Below are positions 1 through 6,683 of a stretch of DNA of 13,696 nt, in pieces. The translations under genes were made by a program, and so were the position numbers. Source of the DNA: an uncultured Gammaproteobacteria bacterium (GTDB lineage Bacteria; Pseudomonadota; Gammaproteobacteria; Halothiobacillales; Halothiobacillaceae); contig CALKWL010000330.1 of assembly GCA_938004235.1 (NCBI GenBank), positions 1 through 13,696 of the forward strand, in the 5' to 3' direction. Below the pieces are notes generated by a model. It saw only the letters and a list, made by a program, of their open reading frames with translations. It was not told where the DNA came from and did not search any database. Each line of letters opens with the position of its first letter. Positions within the stretch are counted from its first letter, which is position 1.

Positions 1-2
1 AG

Positions 3-296
3 GTCACCGATTTGACCAAGGCGATTGCGGCGACCAATACCGCATGTGTTTGGGTCGGTCCGGCCTGGGGTACGGAAGGCGGCAAGTACGGCAAGAATTT
101 CAAGCGCGTCGAGGAGGTGTCCAAGTTTCTGGCGGAAAATGTGGCTCCATGCACCTTTGTGGACTCCACCAAGTTTTCCCAGCCGGGTGAGTGGAAGACC
201 ATTGATGGACAGCATTTGACCGGAACCAACTACAAGAAGTGGGGCGCGGCCATTACCGAGGCCATTATTGCCGCAGCGCCCGCGAAGAAGAACTGA
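3..296 (+). CDS. wssF: WssF-like SGNH/GDSL acyltransferase or esterase, C-terminal part
   Basis: The frame is open from the window edge, so the N-terminus and the nucleophile (GDS) block lie outside; 97 residues are visible. What is seen is a strand ending in the turn WVGPAWG, a stretch VAPCTFVDS, and near the end DGQHLTGTNYKKWG, which fits block V of SGNH hydrolases, with D and H supplying the catalytic acid and base. In the Pseudomonas fluorescens wss cluster an SGNH protein (WssF) precedes an AlgF homologue and takes part in cellulose acetylation. The same order here supports that role, probably in the periplasm. The stop codon shares one base with the start of the next gene (TGATG), so the two are likely translated in a coupled way. 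A TTG at 12 is only an internal codon. The family is fairly certain; the wssF name rests on context. Confidence 0.72.
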   Translation, partial: VTDLTKAIAATNTACVWVGPAWGTEGGKYGKNFKRVEEVSKFLAENVAPCTFVDSTKFSQPGEWKTIDGQHLTGTNYKKWGAAITEAIIAAAPAKKN

Positions 297-994
297 TGAT
301 GCTCTGGCAGGCTACACTGCGCACGGGGTTCCTCTGGCGCGTTCTTGGTTTCGCGGGGGCGGCTCTGGCATCATGTTCTGTCCTGGCTGAAGTGCAGTTG
401 TATGAGACCGGTCCGAGTCAGGACTCGTCTTACCTGCGCTTCGTGAATGGCAGTACGCAGGCGCTTGAGGTCGAGGCCAGTGCTTCTAAAGTCAAGCTTG
501 TGCTGCAACCGTCGAGTCCGGCCTCGGATTTTCAGCCCGTACGTGCGCGCAGCGAAATCAAGGGTGCGTTATTGCAGGGCTCCGCCCGCCAGGATGTCGC
601 CCTCAGCGTACAGCCGGGCGAGTTTGCGACAGTGCTTGGCGTGACGGACGGCAAAGGCGCCTTGGCGGTTAAGGTCTTGCGCGAGAAGCCGGATAGCTTC
701 AATGCGCTCAAGGCCTCGATCGGCTTTGTTAATGTCGATCCCTCATGCACGGCGGCGGGACTGAAGGTCGCCGGGCGTGATGTGGCGCTGTTTGAAAATG
801 CTTCGGGTGAGGCAATTTCACGGCGCATGATTAACCCGGTTGTCTTGTCGGTGCAGCTGGTCTGCGGCGGTCAGGCGGTGGGTGCCCCGCTTGATTTGGG
901 GCAGCTTCAGGCCGGGCAGCGTTACAGCGTGTTTGTGGTGCCCTCTGCGCAGGGGGCTCGTCTGGTTCATTCCAAGGACAATGTGGCGAATTGA
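296..994 (+). CDS. wssG: AlgF/WssG-like periplasmic polysaccharide acetylation protein
   Basis: This 232-residue protein starts with an N-terminal export signal (hydrophobic residues about 12-31). The mature part opens with VQLYETGPSQDSSYLRFVN, which matches the start of mature AlgF ('LY-P..S..VR..N'). The rest looks like two beta-rich halves with one cysteine pair (DPSC and LVCGG) that could form a disulfide. AlgF is a periplasmic partner of AlgI, AlgJ and AlgX in alginate O-acetylation; WssG is its counterpart for cellulose. I chose the ATG at 296 because it overlaps the preceding stop by one base and directly precedes the signal peptide; the frame stays open upstream to 239 but that part is WssF code. 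LASC at residues 24-27 would pass as a lipobox, so a lipoprotein is possible, though cleavage after VLA (residue 31) fits equally well. No catalytic residues are expected in this family. Confidence 0.75.
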   Translation: MMLWQATLRTGFLWRVLGFAGAALASCSVLAEVQLYETGPSQDSSYLRFVNGSTQALEVEASASKVKLVLQPSSPASDFQPVRARSEIKGALLQGSARQDVALSVQPGEFATVLGVTDGKGALAVKVLREKPDSFNALKASIGFVNVDPSCTAAGLKVAGRDVALFENASGEAISRRMINPVVLSVQLVCGGQAVGAPLDLGQLQAGQRYSVFVVPSAQGARLVHSKDNVAN

Positions 995-1004
995 CGGCTC
1001 TTTT

Positions 1005-1157
1005 GGGAAACGCTGATTTATTCAGCGCTTCCCGCTTGGGGCAGGATGCCCCAACACGATCAAAGACGGAAGTCTTTGCTTCGTGAGAGCTTATCGCGGG
1101 CGTGTACCGCGATAAGCGCGCTGATTTATTCCATGGATGGAATAAATCAGCATCTAC
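1005..1157 (+). repeat. Modular hairpin-array repeat, copy 1 (short form)
   Basis: The 153-base element consists of five consecutive stem-loops: 1005-1033 (12-base arms with one mismatch, loop TTTAT); 1036-1054 (TTGGGGCA-GGA-TGCCCCAA); 1061-1078 (CAAAGAC-GGAA-GTCTTTG); 1089-1117 (11-base arms GCTTATCGCGG/CCGCGATAAGC, loop GCGTGTA); and 1120-1151 (14-base arms, loop TGGA). Three of the five show GGA at the apex on the plus strand, the sense strand of the flanking genes. A second, longer copy in the same orientation lies at 4107-4332. The two copies together bracket wssH-wssI. Confidence 0.88.
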
Positions 1158-1175
1158 CTTGGGTAGCCCGAAAGG

Positions 1176-1389
1176 TTTTTTCGAGGTGCCCTTTTGTCGT
1201 CCGTGAAAGCGGGCGGACGGCTTGTTTTGGTATCCAACCCTGAATTTTTATAAAAGCCCATTCAAGGGCTTTTGTTGTATTGGCAAGGCTTGACGTGCCG
1301 ACGGCCTGTAACAAGCAGTTCTAAGCGCGGAAAAGCGCGCACTGTGTCTGGACACCTCGAAAAAATGCCGAGCCGGTGATTTTTCGAGG
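1176..1389. repeat. 13-base inverted repeat with a third partial copy upstream of wssH
   Basis: TTTTTTCGAGGTG at 1176-1188 is the exact reverse complement of CACCTCGAAAAAA at 1353-1365. A third copy, TTTTTCGAGG at 1380-1389, can pair with 1355-1364 as a local 10-base stem with a 15-base loop. The 5' part of any wssH transcript starting upstream could therefore switch between a long-range and a local pairing, the local one ending about 30 bases before the ATG at 1421. The outer pair could equally be the ends of a degenerate small inserted element. No target-site duplication is obvious. Confidence 0.6.
1252..1276 (+). terminator. Rho-independent terminator-like hairpin after wssG
   Basis: AAAAGCCC (1252-1259), loop ATTCAA, GGGCTTTT (1266-1273), followed by GTTGT. 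The stem runs straight into a T-rich tail. The minus strand also ends in a TTTT run after the stem, so it could work both ways. If active, it separates wssF-wssG from wssH-wssI into two transcripts. Confidence 0.6.
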
Positions 1390-1420
1390 TTTTCATCGTT
1401 TTACCTGCGCAGGTTGGGTT

Positions 1421-2824
1421 ATGGTTTTCGCTTCTCTTGAATTTCTGACGCTGTTTTTTCCCTTGTTCTTGCTGGTCTATGCACTGGTTGGCAAGCGTCA
1501 GAAGAACTTCACCCTGATGGTGGCAAGCTGGATCTTTTATGGCTGGTGGAGCCCGATGTTCCTCAGCCTGCTGGTGGGCATCACGATTTGGGTCTGGGCG
1601 GGCGGAATCCTGATCGAGCGCGCCTCGGGGGCGCGCGTGCGCGGTTGGCTGCTGGGCGGTTCAATTGTCGCGATTCTGTTGGTTCTCAGCTATTACAAAT
1701 ACATCAATCTGTTGGTCGAGACGCTCAATGGTGCGCTGGGGTACGCCGGGATGTTGCCGATCGAATGGCAGCATGTCCTTCTGCCCATTGGTTTGTCGTT
1801 CATCTCCTTGCAGGGCATTTCCTATCTGATCGACGTGTATCGGCGCACGGTACCGGCGGAGCACAACTTCATCGACTTCGCCGCCTACAAGGCGATGTTT
1901 TCGCAGCTTATTGCCGGGCCGATCATCCGTTACGAGTGGGTGCATCGTGAGCTGCACGACCGTCCGTTCGATTGGACGAATTTCGGTCAGGGTGCACGGC
2001 GTTTCATGATCGGCATGAGTATGAAGGTGCTGATTGCCGACACGTTGGCGCCGGTCGCGGATGCGGCGTTTGCCTTGTCCGATCCGAGCTTCGTGGATGC
2101 CTGGGTCGGCAATATCGCCTACACGCTGCAACTTTTCTTCGATTTTGCCGGCTACAGCGCCATGGCCATCGGCATCGGGCAGATGCTGGGCTTCACCTTC
2201 CCCGAGAACTTCAATAACCCCTATGTGGCGCGCAGCCTTCAGGACTTCTGGCGGCGTTGGCATATTTCGCTGGGGAGCTGGTTGCGCGACTATCTGTACA
2301 TCCCGCTTGGCGGCAGTCGCGTCGGGCCGATCATGGTCTATGTCAATCTGTTTCTGGTCATGGCGATTTCCGGCCTGTGGCACGGCGCGGATAGCTGGAA
2401 CTTTCTGCTCTGGGGTATGGCACATGGCTTGGCGATGATGATTCATCGTTGGTGGAGCCAGGCGGGCTACGTGATGCCTGCGCTATTGGGCTGGGCTGTC
2501 ACGATGTTGTTCGTGATGTTGGCCTGGACACTATTCCGCGCCCCGGATTTTGCTTCGGCCATGGCGATGTACAGCGGCCAGTTCGGCCTGAATGGTTGGA
2601 GTATGGGCGATGCAATGCAGCTCGTTTTGCGTCCTGAACAGGGTGTCGCCTTGCTGCTGGCGCTGATCGCCATTGCGCATCCCTTTGTGCAGCCGAAGGT
2701 TGTGGGGCGCATGCACCCCTGGTTACTGGAGCTGGTTGGTTTGTGGCCGCTGTTTGCCTTCTTGCTTTCGTTCGCCCTGATCGCCAGCCGCGGCGCAACG
2801 CCGTTCCTGTACTTCCAGTTCTAA
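1421..2824 (+). CDS. wssH: MBOAT-family polysaccharide O-acetyltransferase (AlgI/WssH-like)
   Basis: This 467-residue, very hydrophobic membrane protein has about ten or more spans. It is thought to move acetyl groups from a cytoplasmic donor across the inner membrane for transfer to the exported polymer. MBOAT hallmarks are clear: PENFNNPY at 261-268, WRRWHISLGSWLRDYLYIP at 277-295 with the invariant W and H, PLGGSR at 295-300, and GLWHG at 318-322 with the presumed catalytic His321. The length fits AlgI (about 500). The start is set at ATG 1421 because MVFASLEFLTLFFPLFL matches the usual AlgI N-terminus (MVFSS..FLFLFLP) and an AGG lies 7 bases upstream; a GTG at 1376 in the same frame would add 15 residues and is less likely. 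The next gene begins 10 bases after the stop. The acetyl acceptor is taken to be cellulose because of the bcs genes next door; alginate is less likely as no alginate polymerase genes are visible. Confidence 0.9.
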   Translation: MVFASLEFLTLFFPLFLLVYALVGKRQKNFTLMVASWIFYGWWSPMFLSLLVGITIWVWAGGILIERASGARVRGWLLGGSIVAILLVLSYYKYINLLVETLNGALGYAGMLPIEWQHVLLPIGLSFISLQGISYLIDVYRRTVPAEHNFIDFAAYKAMFSQLIAGPIIRYEWVHRELHDRPFDWTNFGQGARRFMIGMSMKVLIADTLAPVADAAFALSDPSFVDAWVGNIAYTLQLFFDFAGYSAMAIGIGQMLGFTFPENFNNPYVARSLQDFWRRWHISLGSWLRDYLYIPLGGSRVGPIMVYVNLFLVMAISGLWHGADSWNFLLWGMAHGLAMMIHRWWSQAGYVMPALLGWAVTMLFVMLAWTLFRAPDFASAMAMYSGQFGLNGWSMGDAMQLVLRPEQGVALLLALIAIAHPFVQPKVVGRMHPWLLELVGLWPLFAFLLSFALIASRGATPFLYFQF

Positions 2825-2834
2825 GGTGGCGCTT

Positions 2835-4025
2835 ATGAAAAATCTAGAGCACAAAAATCAGCCCGGCGACGAGCTTTCGCCCAGCCCCAAGCCTGCGCAA
2901 CACACGCTGACGGATCGCTTGTCCGCGCCTTTTATCGGCGCCGCGCTATTGCTTTTTCTGGCCTTGGGGCTGGTTTCCAGCGTGACCTCCATACTGGACG
3001 GAAGCTTGACGTTGAAGCCGGATAACCTGACCTGGAGCTCGTTTCTTGATGGCAAGCTGAGCAGTGAGGTGAATGATAATCTTGCCAAGACGCCGCTGCC
3101 CGAGCGGGCGGCGCAGGCTGGGCGCTATGTGTTGTGGGTTTCAATCGGCGATACCGGAAAAAATGTGCGTGTCGGTTGCCCGGACTGGCTGTTTCTGGCG
3201 GATGAGTTGAGAGTCTATCCGCAGCGTGAGCTAAACGCGCTCGCGCGTGCGCAGAATGTTGAGGCTTTGAACAGGGCGCTGGCGCAGCGCGGCATGACCC
3301 TGGTGGTTGCCGTGGTGCCGGATAAATCACGCATTGAAGCGGCTCATCTCTGTGGCCTGAATCGCGCGCAACGCTTTGCAAACCGGGCTGAACAATGGCT
3401 GGCGCAGCTCAATGCCGCCGGGGTGGCGACGGTCGATCTTCAACCCGTGCTGCAAGCCTTGGTCGATGCCGGACAGGAGGCTTATCTGCGTACGGATACG
3501 CATTGGAATGAGGCAGGGGCCGAAGCCGCGGCCAACGCGATTGCGCAGCGTATCAAGAAGCTTGATCTGAAGCTTACGCCTGAGCAGGGGTTTAACGTGA
3601 CGCGCAAAGAGCCCGTGTCGCGTGCGGGAGATCTGGTGCGCCTCGCTGGGCTCGACACGCTGCCCCTTTCCGTGCAGCCGCGAGCAGACCATGTAGCGGT
3701 AAGCGTGTTCATGCCGCTGGATGGGGCAAGTTCGAGTGCAGCGGATGATCTTTTTGGAGATGCGGGATTGCCCAACACGGCCTTGATTGGTTCGTCGTTT
3801 TCCAGAAATTCAAATTTCCTGCCCTTTCTCGAAGCTGCTCTGCGCACGAAAATTGGTGATTTTGCCTTGGATGGCGGCGGCTTTTCCAAGTCGGCACAGG
3901 CCTATTTTGCGAGTGCGGCGTTCAGGGACACCCCTCCGCGTCTGATTGTGTGGGAAATTCCCGAGCGTGTGCTGGAAGAGCCCTGGGTGGGCGCGGATAT
4001 GACGGTGAGTGTTGCGCAAAAATAG
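2835..4025 (+). CDS. wssI: AlgX/AlgJ-like SGNH O-acetyltransferase (WssI-like)
   Basis: This 396-residue protein is anchored by one N-terminal membrane segment (about residues 32-52), with the rest in the periplasm. It has the AlgJ/AlgX order of motifs: CPDWLFLADELR near 115-126, VVPDKSRIE at 160-168, RTDTHWNEAG at 219-228 (D221 and H223 as catalytic acid and base), and IGSSFSRNSNF at 318-328 (Ser321 as likely nucleophile). Such proteins accept acetyl from the MBOAT partner and pass it to the polysaccharide. ATG 2835 is preferred over GTG 2826 because AAGGTGG at 2823-2829 makes a good ribosome binding site for it. The 10-base gap to wssH indicates co-transcription. No C-terminal carbohydrate-binding module of the AlgX type is evident, so the length is closer to AlgJ/WssI. 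Confidence 0.87.
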   Translation: MKNLEHKNQPGDELSPSPKPAQHTLTDRLSAPFIGAALLLFLALGLVSSVTSILDGSLTLKPDNLTWSSFLDGKLSSEVNDNLAKTPLPERAAQAGRYVLWVSIGDTGKNVRVGCPDWLFLADELRVYPQRELNALARAQNVEALNRALAQRGMTLVVAVVPDKSRIEAAHLCGLNRAQRFANRAEQWLAQLNAAGVATVDLQPVLQALVDAGQEAYLRTDTHWNEAGAEAAANAIAQRIKKLDLKLTPEQGFNVTRKEPVSRAGDLVRLAGLDTLPLSVQPRADHVAVSVFMPLDGASSSAADDLFGDAGLPNTALIGSSFSRNSNFLPFLEAALRTKIGDFALDGGGFSKSAQAYFASAAFRDTPPRLIVWEIPERVLEEPWVGADMTVSVAQK

Positions 4026-4474
4026 CCATAGGACTTACGCAAAGTTTGGTTTTGGCTCCCTCTTCCCACGCGGGGAGAGCGTAGCGAGGGGGGCGCGAAG
4101 CCGTTAGGGAAACGCTGATTTATTCAGCATTTCCCGTTTGGGGCAGGATGCCCCAACACGAATCAAAGACGGAAGTCTTTGATTCGTGAGAGCTTGTCGC
4201 GGCTGGACATCTCCGTGTGCCCAGCCCTTTGGGGAACGCCAAGCGTTCCCTCGTTGCTCCCGGCAACGAGGATGGAGTGTACCGCGATAAGCGAGCTGAT
4301 TTATTCCATGGATGGAATAAATCAGCATCTACTTAGGGAAAGGGGGCTGTGGCCTTTACGTTTGGCGCAGACTCTGTCCACGTCACCGCCCTCTCCCCAG
4401 CAGTCCCCTCGCCAGGCTCTCCCTCGTCAAGAGGGGAAGTGAACGCCGCGCTTTACGAGATCGTCAACAACTGC
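4026..4474. other. Convergent spacer between wssI and bcsC
   Basis: There are 449 bases between two convergent stop codons and no credible gene. The centre is hairpin-array repeat copy 2 (4107-4332). On the left is a stem CTCTTCCC-ACGC-GGGGAGAG (4060-4079, one G-T pair) 35 bases after wssI, followed by a G-rich run. On the right, 4388-4438 is again a C/T-rich and G-rich segment with a small stem CCCTC-GTCAA-GAGGG (4421-4435). These flanks look like worn copies of the CCCTCTCCC/GGGAGAGGG class of genomic repeats. None of the stems is followed by a T run, so I do not call a classical terminator for either operon. Confidence 0.7.
4107..4332 (+). repeat. Modular hairpin-array repeat, copy 2 (expanded form)
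   Basis: This copy is the same element as at 1005-1157 but 226 bases long. It shares the stems 4107-4135, 4138-4156 (TTGGGGCA-GGA-TGCCCCAA), 4157-4188 (here perfect 14-base arms with loop GGAA) and 4295-4326 (14-base arms, loop TGGA). The fourth stem (arms 4192-4202 and 4282-4292) has a 79-base loop instead of 7. The added part contains two further perfect stems, GGGAACGC-CAA-GCGTTCCC (4232-4250) and CCTCGTTGC-TCCCG-GCAACGAGG (4249-4271). The first and last units also share GCTGATTTATT/AATAAATCAGC, so the whole element can close as one large fold. Confidence 0.88.
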
Positions 4475-6538
4475 TCAAAACCTGCCGTCAACATACAACC
4501 ATGTGCGCCATTCTTCATAGTCCGGGCTGCTTAAGCTGCCGAGATTGAATCCGACAAACCAGTTTTGGGCGACAGGCAGCCGTGCGTCGACGTCCAGATG
4601 TGTTGCCAGTCCGCTGGAATTGGATGAGGCGTATTTGCCGGGCTCTGCGCCGGTCAAGGGGTTGCCGTCAGCGGCGCCTTGCCGGACGTAGCCCCAGCCG
4701 GCGCCGGCCTCGGCATTCAGCTCAAGCGCCTTGACGCGCCCCGCGTAGGCCAGCACGCCCCCGACATTGAGCGAGGCCTGCGGGCTGTAATACCCGCCAA
4801 AGCCCGGAGTGTAATAGCTCATGTTCTTGTCGAAGGTGCTGGCGTAGAGATCCACCCCCGCACGCCAGCCAGCCCAGTCCGTAATGGGGCGCAGTGCACG
4901 CCCCCAGAAAGCAAGCTTGCTGTTATCTGCGACGCCCTCGCCGGTCAAGCGCGCTGCTGTGAGCGAGCCTTCGACTTTCCAGTCGCTCAAATCGCCTGGG
5001 AGTAGGACATACCCCCCCGCGCTCAGCCCATCCTCCAGCACCTGTCCCCAAGGCTGCGCTTGCCCGGCGGCATCCTGCGGATAGGCGCCGCTCATGGATA
5101 GAATCGATTCCATATTAGTTTGACGGAAAAGCTTGGCATTCCAGCCATGCTCCGCCGTGTAATGCGCCAGCCCAAGCTCGCCAACCGGCTTGGCCGATAG
5201 GATGCCTTCCGTTGGCGACACGCCCAGCCCCAGCGAGAGCTCCAGAGCATCCTCTGTTTGATGCCGCCAAAGGGCATACAGCGTATTCATGCCGCTCTGC
5301 TGCGTCACCCCGTTATCCGCCCTGAACTGATCGCCCCTGACGCTGACCTTGTCCTGCGCTCCGACCCACTCCGCGCGCACAGACACTCCGGCGACATCCA
5401 GCTTACCCTGCCCCGCATCGCCATGGCGCTGGCGGTAAGTAGGGCCTACGCGCATGCTCACCCCAGGGGGCGTCGGTGCAGTTGTTTCGGCGGCGCCCAG
5501 CACCAGCCGTCCCGTCTCATCCGCCGCGATACGCGACCACTGGCCGGCGGCAAGTTGCTCGCGTACCGCAGGATCGTCAGTCAGTTCGAGCAGCGGTCCT
5601 TTGAGCTCATCGGCCAGAGCGATCAGCGCCTTGATCGAATTGCGTCGCTGATGACTGAACACCAGACCTTGTGCGGCGCCGGATGAGGCTTTCTTGCGAT
5701 ATGACGCTTCAAAACTGGCCGCAGCTTCGTCTGGCTTGCCCTGTCGCAACTGAATCCAGCCGAGGAGCTCCAGATTGCCCGCACTCAGCGGCGTCTTGGC
5801 GTCCAGCAAGATTTTTTCCGCCTGCGCATCCTGCGCAGATTCGAACGCCTTGGATGCGCGTACGCCAAGCAGCGCGTCGATACGTTGATCTCGCTCCCTG
5901 GACTGCGGCAGGCCATCGAGCGTTTTCTGCGCCTCGTCCGCGTGCTTCAGGCGAATCTGCGCATCCGCCAGCATCAACCAGAAGGCCTCATCGTCGGTCC
6001 ACTCGGCGGCCTGGCGAAAACTTTCCAGGGCAAGCTGATTCTCCCCGGCTTCCAGTGCGGCAAAGCCGAGAAGGCTCATCATGCCTGCATCCCGCGTGCG
6101 GGCGTAGAAAGGTTGGGATTGTTTCAGCAGTTTGAGTGCGCCCGCGAAGTCGCGGGCTTCGTACAGCCTGATGGCCTGAGTCGCCCGGGCTTCTTCAAGG
6201 CTGGGCTGGCGCGGCACGGCGGCGGGCGCTTTGCGCACAGGCTTGGACTTGATTGTCGCTGATGGCGGCGGGGCGGCTTCGCGCATGGCGGGCGCCTTTG
6301 TTTGCGGTGCGGGAGTGCGATCTTGCTTGGGGGCGTGAAGGGCGGATGGCCGGGCGCGCAGCTGGACATCACGTTGAATAATTTGTGTTTTTTCGAGCGC
6401 CGAGCCTTGCGGTTGCGCCGCATGGGCGGGTGGCAGGGTTTTTTGCTTGACCGCCGAGGGCAGCGGGTGCACCTCGGGCGCGGCGAGCGTCGCGCTGGCG
6501 TACAACGGGGTGAGAATCAGCAGATGGTTCAGTTTCAT
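4475..6538 (-). CDS. bcsC: BcsC-like cellulose export porin, short form
   Basis: This 687-residue outer-membrane protein should pass the glucan chain from periplasm to surface. It has a signal peptide (about 1-20, cleavage near TLAA), a Pro/Ala/Lys-rich linker (about 21-112), a helical TPR-like region (about 112-345, e.g. ALKLLKQSQPFY, LALESFRQAAEW, GKPDEAAASFEASYRKK), and a C-terminal beta-barrel domain (about 360-687) with the BcsC signature YYTPGFGGYYSPQ at 575-587 and a terminal phenylalanine typical of outer-membrane proteins. E. coli BcsC has about 1157 residues with far more TPR repeats, so the periplasmic scaffold is much reduced. ATG 6538 sits directly before the signal peptide; ATG 6568 in frame is an alternative that adds 10 residues. 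The frame remains open upstream into bcsB, but that part is not coding. It lies 145 bases after bcsB; no bcsZ cellulase gene lies between. Confidence 0.85.
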   Translation of the reverse strand: MKLNHLLILTPLYASATLAAPEVHPLPSAVKQKTLPPAHAAQPQGSALEKTQIIQRDVQLRARPSALHAPKQDRTPAPQTKAPAMREAAPPPSATIKSKPVRKAPAAVPRQPSLEEARATQAIRLYEARDFAGALKLLKQSQPFYARTRDAGMMSLLGFAALEAGENQLALESFRQAAEWTDDEAFWLMLADAQIRLKHADEAQKTLDGLPQSRERDQRIDALLGVRASKAFESAQDAQAEKILLDAKTPLSAGNLELLGWIQLRQGKPDEAAASFEASYRKKASSGAAQGLVFSHQRRNSIKALIALADELKGPLLELTDDPAVREQLAAGQWSRIAADETGRLVLGAAETTAPTPPGVSMRVGPTYRQRHGDAGQGKLDVAGVSVRAEWVGAQDKVSVRGDQFRADNGVTQQSGMNTLYALWRHQTEDALELSLGLGVSPTEGILSAKPVGELGLAHYTAEHGWNAKLFRQTNMESILSMSGAYPQDAAGQAQPWGQVLEDGLSAGGYVLLPGDLSDWKVEGSLTAARLTGEGVADNSKLAFWGRALRPITDWAGWRAGVDLYASTFDKNMSYYTPGFGGYYSPQASLNVGGVLAYAGRVKALELNAEAGAGWGYVRQGAADGNPLTGAEPGKYASSNSSGLATHLDVDARLPVAQNWFVGFNLGSLSSPDYEEWRTWLYVDGRF

Positions 6539-6568
6539 GGGAGGTTTGCCTTGCTTCAGCGCGGACAT

Positions 6569-6619
6569 TCGCAAATCAATCCGTGACGTGATTGATTTGC
6601 GAGCCGGACATCCATGTCC
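6569..6619 (-). repeat. Two hairpins in the bcsB-bcsC spacer
   Basis: TCGCAAATCAAT (6569-6580) and ATTGATTTGCGA (6591-6602) are perfect 12-base arms with a 10-base loop. On the transcribed (minus) strand that loop ends in CGG directly before the arm's ATT. Next to it, 6606-6619 reads GGACA-TGGA-TGTCC on the minus strand, a 5-base stem with a TGGA loop. This closely matches the CsrA consensus hairpin (ACA-RGGA-UGU, with U in place of R). Both lie in the leader of the bcsC gene. The 12-base stem directly abuts the alternative start codon at 6568. Confidence 0.75.
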
Positions 6620-6683
6620 CGCCTTGACAGGCTGCTGACACGGTATTTCAGCTGTCTGCTCATTCCGCTCGCCCGGGAGGCGG

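Larger units (their letters stand above)
995..1420. other. Long non-coding spacer between wssG and wssH
   Basis: There are 426 bases without a credible gene inside what is elsewhere one acetylation cluster. In order it holds the hairpin-array repeat copy 1 (1005-1157), a 13-base inverted repeat whose arms lie 165 bases apart (1176-1188 and 1353-1365), a terminator-like hairpin (1252-1276), and a small GCGC-GGAAAA-GCGC hairpin (1325-1338). A 65-codon frame at 1046 runs through the repeat arms and is not a gene. I looked for a sigma70 promoter for wssH and found only poor matches (a TTGACG at 1290 without a well-spaced -10). Confidence 0.8.

Noticed and set aside
1290..1312. A sigma70 promoter with TTGACG before wssH
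   Set aside because: The only -10-like word (TGTAAC) lies 11 bases away, too close for a working promoter.
1661..2446. A 261-codon minus-strand frame inside wssH
   Set aside because: It lies wholly antisense to a well-conserved MBOAT gene, with His/Gln-rich composition typical of a shadow frame.
4031..4041. GGACTTACGCA after wssI as the end of an insertion sequence
   Set aside because: It resembles ends of some insertion sequences, but no matching inverted end or transposase remnant was found.
1005..4332. The repeats as a CRISPR array or integron attC sites
   Set aside because: There are no regularly spaced repeat-spacer units and no cas or integrase genes. The stems differ in sequence from one another and lack attC core sites.
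4104..4442. Short frames across repeat copy 2 on both strands
   Set aside because: They translate hairpin arms, and similar peptides (YSMDGINQH) recur in copy 1; they have no protein-like conservation.
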